In this document: one piece after another, positions 58,541 through 64,000 of the stretch
How the letters are laid out: the number at the start of each line of letters is the position of its first letter
Position numbering within the stretch: the first letter of the stretch is position 1
From: Archegozetes longisetosus
Lineage: Eukaryota > Arthropoda > Arachnida > Sarcoptiformes > Trhypochthoniidae
NCBI GenBank assembly: GCA_018873245.2
Contig: JAEMBT020000001.1
Span: 1,922,001 to 1,986,000, forward strand
Length of the DNA: 64,000 bases
Direction of reading: 5' to 3'
Notes under the pieces: model-generated
Told to the model about the DNA's origin: nothing
The model's input: the letters and a program-made list of their open reading frames with translations, nothing else
Database searches by the model: none
Made by a program: the position numbers and the translations under genes

Positions 58541-60097
58541 TGTTATTTGTTACAGTTTTAACCAATTTCTATAACGATTAATTTGAATAGTTATTTAAAA
58601 TTGAATTAAATGTCAAAAGACCATTAAAAGTGACGTGTCTTTCAATAGTTAGAGACTGTTATGTTTTGCTAACATTTCCTTCAAAGCTAACATAAATGAC
58701 ATTCGCACACAGACAGAGGGTAATATAGAAAGCAAATCACCATATTGAGCAAACTGTAGGGCAGAGCAACTGCAATGCAGAGGAGGGGCAGTTTAGACTC
58801 AAGGTTGTGATTTGTGCTTTATGTATGAACTAAAGCTCACTAAGCAATTACGTGATTAACTCAATTGGTGCGTATAGAATGACATTGCATCAAAAACTTT
58901 TCCTCTAAAAGTTTTACTCTAAAAATGTTTTACTCCTTTGACATATTTTTAATTCTATCTCTATCACAATCACAACTTTTTAATTGCTTTGTTTCAGGTT
59001 ACGATTCAACCAATGAGAGAATGTTCTGAATAGCATTTAATGAAGATTTTGAGTATTTCAAAATGAAAATTATTCCAATATTAAGCAAAAATGATGTCGA
59101 AGCCAGCAATCTCGAGTGGGGGTGGGGTCGCAGATCATATTGGTTATGGTCAAATACACACTTTTCCTATTAAAACATACTGTCTGATAGTTTTAAACTT
59201 GAACTATAATCTGTTTTTACTTTTCAGCAATTATTACATCAAATTAACAAAATTTCAAGTTCAAAGTATACAACTTTTGCCAAGTTTACGAAAAATTTGG
59301 ACTTGGGGCACACAGGCACCAGAAGACCCCTACTGGGTAAGATTTCTGATCCAGTTTCAAGCTTGAGGCTTAAATTGTATCAGAAATACAGCTTAAGTAA
59401 GCGTTTTATTGCTCTTCACATGAAATTTCAACTGAACTCATCATCAAGACGCTATTTAAATATTGGTTCCTTCACCAGAAATCAATTATGAAAAATTGTT
59501 CGAATATTTAGAAGTGGGATCGACAGGTGGGAGACCTACATATTTGCGATCCCCAGTTTATAAGAAATCAAAATATATAGTCGAACTCCAATCCAGACAA
59601 TGACACACTTTTTTTTACTGTTAACAATATTCTTCACGGGATGAGTAATTTTGGCAACTATTCAGACGCTGTTTTACAATTTACTAACATTTTCCATTAA
59701 GCTATTGACATACTTTAATAGTTTAGTCAACTTTGATACAGGTTTGTTTAAGCTTCAAGTCTAACGAATTCAAAAATTACTACAGAAAATATTTTCGATT
59801 GGAGAAAAGTTTGAGCGTATTAAATCATCTCTCATTTTAAGTAATATGAGAAAGAATATTCAAGAGTTATGATTAACTTAAGTTGAAATCCAATTAGTTT
59901 TGATATGAATCTTAAAAAGACTTCCAAAAACTTGAGAAAACAAGATATGATTTAATTAAACTTTTAGAAAATAGTTAATCTCAACAAAATATTGAATTAT
60001 AAACTTGTATTTAGACTATAAACAATCAAAATATACGATAAATAAAAGTACAGTAATCATAATATAGATAGTTGTTGAATATATTCAAGATAGAGTT
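58541..60097. other. Intergenic between SEC22B and the cysteine-rich gene
   Basis: No gene seen. A short GC-richer patch at about 59095-59560 (GGGGGTGGGGTCGCAGATC and later TGGGAGACCTACA) stands out but has no paired ends that I could establish. Confidence 0.45.
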
Positions 60098-61549
60098 TCA
60101 TATAAGTTGAACAGAAGTAATAGGAAGCGATATTTGAACTGTTTGTTGATTATTAAGAATTTGTGGATTCAAAATAGCAATCGTAGTATTACTTATAGTA
60201 TTACCAGCATTCAAAACAGAAACCGATTGATTGTTGTTCGTAAACAACAGATGAACTCTATCTTGCTCTACATTATCATCATTGTTAACATCAGAACCAA
60301 TTATTTGCAAATATGACGAGCTCTCAACTAAATTATTATCACTATTGAACTCTTTGTTCGTATTAACTGATTCGTATTGCGATGCTACAGTATTGTTATT
60401 GATTTGTTGTTTATTAGCGTTTTGTTGCCAAAAGTTTTTCAGTCCATGTTCGAGTGGTTCTCTTATTCCTCCATTACTTCTTATGTATTGATTAACACTA
60501 GTGATGGTCCTAAAACTGGATCCGGTCACCAATGAGATGAATTTATAACAATTGGTTCTAAAACCTTGAGTTGGTGTCAGCATTTCTGAGAGAACGCGTC
60601 TGGTCTCCATTTGACTGATCACTGCTCTTTGCCTCCAACTCGACAACAAATTAAAGTGTGTTTCACACATTTTCACGCATTCGTATTTACAACAACTTTC
60701 ATTTGTCAACAATTTTATATCGATTAGTTTTCCGGTGGCCGCCTTTCCTTTCTGTCGCTCAACTCTTTTATTATTTGGTTCTGTTTTTAATTTTTTGTGT
60801 AGAAAATTGTTTGAGTAAAAGAGAACTTTTTGTGTAGCTTTTTCGCAAAAGTGCAACTCTTTTCTCAAATATTTTCTATGAATACTAATAAAGTTTTCGA
60901 ACTCTTTGCTCTTCTTCTGACCATTTCCGAGACCTATTCTCTCAACTTTCGGATTGTTTGTCAAATAAGCCTTTTGTTGACTCAATTGCTTTGCTTTTTT
61001 CAATAAGTTCAACAGATGTTGAGCTCTTTTACGTTTTTCCTCCAAATTATTGCCGAATCCGATGACATATCTCTGAAGACAACCACAAGGAGTTCCCGAA
61101 TGTTTCAAATTGGGGCAAAATAGACGTTCGGCTGTTCTGTCATTAAGTAAGTGGGCTAAAGATAACGCAAACGAATGACAACTCGATAGATATCTCTCTT
61201 TTTGATCTTCCATCAAAACTTTTGGTCTCTTTTGGTTTGATTTTTTAAGAGTTGACATGACTTTCGCACAATTATTGCAAACTTTCAATAATTTGTTGAG
61301 AACTGAATCGAAACAAAGTTTTGGTTTATTATTATTTTTATAACTAGTTTTTCGCTTCCGATCGATCACTGAATTCGCTGAACATTTCTCACAAACAAAT
61401 TTGGTTCTAATTCTTGGTTTACAAACATTATTATTATTTACATTAAAAGTGACTTGTTCCGATGTTTTCAACAAACCGTCTACAACTTGCTTGTTAGTAT
61501 TCGACAAATTGGAGAGTCTTTCACTTCTTCGCAGCGAATTGTCACTCAT
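60098..61549 (-). CDS. Uncharacterised cysteine-rich, probably nuclear protein
   Basis: Intronless frame of 483 residues from ATG 61549. I do not recognise a named family. Visible: an RRSERLSNLSN-type start, a possible zinc-binding unit made of CEKC (about residue 53) and CNNC (about 91), then LFCPNLKHSGTPCGC (about 143), a Lys-rich segment with bipartite nuclear-signal character (KKLKTEPNNKRVERQKGK, about 249), CCKYECVKMCETH (about 283) and a more conserved-looking stretch SSWRQRAVISQMETRR ... LTPTQGFRTNCYKF. The last 120 residues are Asn/Gln-rich and low complexity. The Cys pairs and basic tracts suggest DNA or chromatin binding, but that is inference. No transposase signature was seen, so it is treated as a host gene. 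Confidence 0.8.
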   Translation of the reverse strand: MSDNSLRRSERLSNLSNTNKQVVDGLLKTSEQVTFNVNNNNVCKPRIRTKFVCEKCSANSVIDRKRKTSYKNNNKPKLCFDSVLNKLLKVCNNCAKVMSTLKKSNQKRPKVLMEDQKERYLSSCHSFALSLAHLLNDRTAERLFCPNLKHSGTPCGCLQRYVIGFGNNLEEKRKRAQHLLNLLKKAKQLSQQKAYLTNNPKVERIGLGNGQKKSKEFENFISIHRKYLRKELHFCEKATQKVLFYSNNFLHKKLKTEPNNKRVERQKGKAATGKLIDIKLLTNESCCKYECVKMCETHFNLLSSWRQRAVISQMETRRVLSEMLTPTQGFRTNCYKFISLVTGSSFRTITSVNQYIRSNGGIREPLEHGLKNFWQQNANKQQINNNTVASQYESVNTNKEFNSDNNLVESSSYLQIIGSDVNNDDNVEQDRVHLLFTNNNQSVSVLNAGNTISNTTIAILNPQILNNQQTVQISLPITSVQLI

Positions 61550-61888
61550 TTTAATTGAATTATAACAAAGTTATTGTAAAATAAGACTATAAATATCTGA
61601 ATGAATTAAATTTAATAGTAGGTTAGCTAGTGTTAAGATTTCATTTGAGTTGACAATAATATTGATAAACGTGAACATCATGAATGACTACCATAAATGT
61701 CGTACATTTTAATATTGGCGCTTAACTTGAAAAATACTTTAAGGAATATATTGTTAATATCAGAGTTAGTTTCGATTCTCACAGATATTAATTAATTTAG
61801 TATAATATTAACTTCACATTGATTCAATCAAACTTCTCTCGAACTATGAATTATTTTAAAAAGTGTTTTCAAGTTTTACTGTCTTACA

Positions 61889-62024
61889 TAAAGCCACTAA
61901 CTGCAGTGCATGCAATTCAACTTAATCGTAAGTTTGATAATACTTATCAACTTTCTTACCATTTGATAAGTATTATCAAACTTACGATTAAGTTGAATTG
62001 CATGCACTGCAGTTAGTGGCTTTA
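61889..62024. repeat. Perfect 62-bp inverted repeat with 12-bp spacer
   Basis: Left arm 61889-61950 and right arm 61963-62024 are exact reverse complements over 62 bp, separated by CTTTCTTACCAT. Pairing stops abruptly at both borders. The arms themselves contain smaller palindromes (CTGCAG, TGCATGCA). No target duplication or gene is associated. Confidence 0.97.
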
Positions 62025-63000
62025 CTTTTCCTTGTCATTAAGTACCACTAATTTGATTCCTTGTCTTCAATTTCATGTTTTATTTTGATTGCCTCTAAAA
62101 TCAATAATTGAATTAAATCGCCATAGTAACACTAACAATATATGCGTCCACAATATTGTATCTCTTTAAATGAATCAAATTTTTCAAAAGTTTCAAAGGA
62201 TAAGAATTGAAATGTCTCGGAATTTACGAAGAGTATTTTCAAGAATTCTGTTAATATAGACAAACTCTGAAATGGAATGTCAAATTTGTGCCCTTCTCAC
62301 AACTGACAAAATAATAATAGATATGACAACCAATTACTGATAGAGTCAGTATAACAATGAATAAATATGTACATAGTATCCAATTTTCTATTTAGATCCC
62401 AATCACAAAAAATGTAAAATACGATAACTGCAGACTATGACATGACAGCAATGTCTAAGCTATTTGATAACTAAATGCGCTTACGGATTCTTATCAATAA
62501 AATCTTATTAAGTCTTCTAAAGTGACCTCAACTTCTACTTTCTTTTCTGTTAACTTTCATTTATTTGAATAGTTGAAAATTGTTTTGAAGATTTATCTGA
62601 CATATTTCTTTTCTACCCTTTTTGAAGACTCATTTTGATTATTTAATTCAGCTTCGGATCTTCTGACTTAATTTCAATTATATTTTCACTGTAACTATCA
62701 TTCCTTCTGGTCGACTGTGAAGGACCACTTTTTTGTATTCATTATCTGTTTTTATTGATCAGCATTTTAAAATTCTCAAAATTATTGGCACGATTTCCAT
62801 ATTATTTGATGCTTAGTTTTGAAACCTTGACCTAACATTCAGTATTGTTGTGAATCACGTTCACTGTTTGATATCAATGCTATTCGCAACAATACTGAAA
62901 GCTGAGCAAAATTCAAAGACAAAATCAAGAATGAATCGAAAATTAGAATAACTTGTCGTTCAATCCAAATAAGGTTTCGATTTGAAAAGCTGCGATTCAT
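62025..63000. other. Intergenic, nothing recognised
   Basis: AT-rich region upstream of the small membrane-protein gene; presumably includes its promoter. No motif stands out. Confidence 0.4.
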
Positions 63001-63525
63001 ATGATGCTGCAAACAAACTATCATAAGATGAATTTGTTGGTTATTTCTACGATCACTCTCCTTTTGATAAGGAGTAGTGTTTGCGAAGATCGAATTATGG
63101 ACATTCCTGTCGAAACTTACAATAGAATTGTTAAAAACCGATGTATTGGTGAAGTCAACTTTACTTCTTGTGATAACAAAAGAGATGAACTGCATGTCTC
63201 TGTCAAAATCAATAGCAAGAAGTCTGAGATCATTAACGCTGAATGTTGTCTATATCGCGATTACTTAGACTGTTTCAATGATGCCCTTTATATGGCCGGC
63301 TGTAAGAAACAAGTCTTTGACGAACTCAAAATTTACATCTATGACCACTTCTACAACTTTGAGACTAAGTGTCCGAGCTATCAAAAAGGCTCTTGGAGTG
63401 CAATTTGGTTCTGTCCTTGGCCGTGGTATGTCTGGACACTTATCACACTTTCTCTCAATTTGGCTCTTATTAGTATCGCGTACTGGATCTTCATTTCGAT
63501 TTTGAGAGATAGAGCAGGCAGATAA
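63001..63525 (+). CDS. Small secreted-type I membrane protein, unknown family
   Basis: 174 codons in one exon, starting at either of two ATGs (63001, 63004) or at the third (63028), which gives the tidier signal peptide MNLLVISTITLLLIRSSVC. The ectodomain of about 105 residues has about seven Cys, including a CC pair (AECCLYRDYLDC, then AGCKKQ), which suggests disulphides. A Trp-rich turn (WSAIWFCPWPWYVW) leads into one membrane helix (LITLSLNLALISIAYWIFISIL) and a short basic tail (RDRAGR). I do not recognise it; a lineage-specific surface protein is possible. Codon use and the lack of stops support a real gene. Confidence 0.7.
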   Translation: MMLQTNYHKMNLLVISTITLLLIRSSVCEDRIMDIPVETYNRIVKNRCIGEVNFTSCDNKRDELHVSVKINSKKSEIINAECCLYRDYLDCFNDALYMAGCKKQVFDELKIYIYDHFYNFETKCPSYQKGSWSAIWFCPWPWYVWTLITLSLNLALISIAYWIFISILRDRAGR

Positions 63526-64000
63526 CCACAAATATTATGCTTAATTCAAGTTCACATCTCATTATATTCACTAAATTCTTAGTCAAAACATTTTAAAAGC
63601 AATTATATTTTTGAAGAACTTTTGCCATTCAATTTATCTAAAGTTTGCTTTTGTAATCAACAGATGTTTTTGTTTTATTTATTATTAGATTTAATGAATG
63701 GATTGCTTTTAACTAAAAGTTTAATAATGAAAATACACAACTTAAATTGACTAACTTTATGAGAGTCTGATTCTATACTTGATTTTCACTTTGAAAAGAT
63801 TTGAACTGAATCCATAGTAAAGTTCAAATGTGTTTAATGGATAGAGTTTCTTTTAGGCCTTTTCAACAATATCAAGTTTTCACCCTTGATTGAGACCACA
63901 TTTTAATGCGTTTCAAGATTTTCCATTTAATATAGACTTGTCTTAAATTATTTCAATGATAATAACCAATTAGTATCAGAAAATAATTTGAAACATATCT
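63526..64000. other. Right edge, nothing recognised
   Basis: AT-rich 3' flank of the small membrane-protein gene. No further feature seen before the window ends. Confidence 0.4.

Noticed and set aside
59091..59566. GC-richer patch with possible inverted words (GATCCCC/GGTCGCAGATC)
   Set aside because: No consistent ends or target duplication could be established.
61819..62016. 65-codon plus-strand frame across the palindrome
   Set aside because: It is created by the inverted repeat itself; no start context or family match.

Overview
This is AT-rich eukaryotic DNA with intron-containing genes. The introns are short (55-400 bp for most, with a few of 1.4-4.2 kb), use GT-AG sites and sit in conserved places. 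The gene content (a BarH-class homeobox gene of the invertebrate Bari type, a Gyc76C-like receptor guanylate cyclase and expanded CPVL-type carboxypeptidases) points to an arthropod. A mite is my best guess, but that is inference; no species can be read from the window. No rRNA, intact tRNA or CRISPR array was seen.

Left part (1-23.5 kb) is an accessory, repeat-rich locus built from five copies of a vitellogenic-type serine carboxypeptidase (S10 family, CPVL). Copies B (minus, 8893-10682), D (plus, 15846-17620) and E (plus, 21717-23451) are intact three-exon genes of exactly 471 codons. Copies A (minus, 1849-3599) and C (plus, 14848-15691) are pseudogenes with identifiable lesions. A-B and D-E lie as a nested inverted duplication centred near 13 kb. 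Two broken fragments of the holocytochrome c synthase gene (HCCS) lie between A and B. The intact HCCS is at the right edge of the cluster (23589-24404, minus). The spacers hold many non-autonomous transposons whose ends and target-site duplications can be read directly: four hAT-type elements with 8-bp duplications, a pogo-like and a mariner-like MITE, a long-TIR element with a TTA duplication, a TIR element with a tRNA-like interior and LTR-like pieces. For several of these the paralogous segment still holds the empty site.

Right part (24-64 kb) is an ordinary, sparsely spaced gene region. In order: GTF2H4/TFIIH p52 (plus, 7 exons), a Gyc76C-like receptor guanylate cyclase (minus, 3 coding exons, one GC-AG intron, about 310-residue tail ending in a PDZ-type motif), EVI5 (plus, TBC Rab-GAP plus coiled coil), a Bari/BarH-class homeobox gene (plus, 4 exons), SEC22B (minus, 5 exons, only 78 bp from the homeobox stop), a cysteine-rich intronless gene of unknown function (minus) and a small secreted/type I membrane protein (plus). 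Between the last two lies a perfect 62-bp inverted repeat with a 12-bp spacer.

The housekeeping genes are unrelated in function (transcription/repair, cGMP signalling, Rab regulation, ER-Golgi fusion, haem attachment). The only visible functional group is the carboxypeptidase family. Exon borders were set by splice signals, reading phase and remembered family sequence, not by transcripts.
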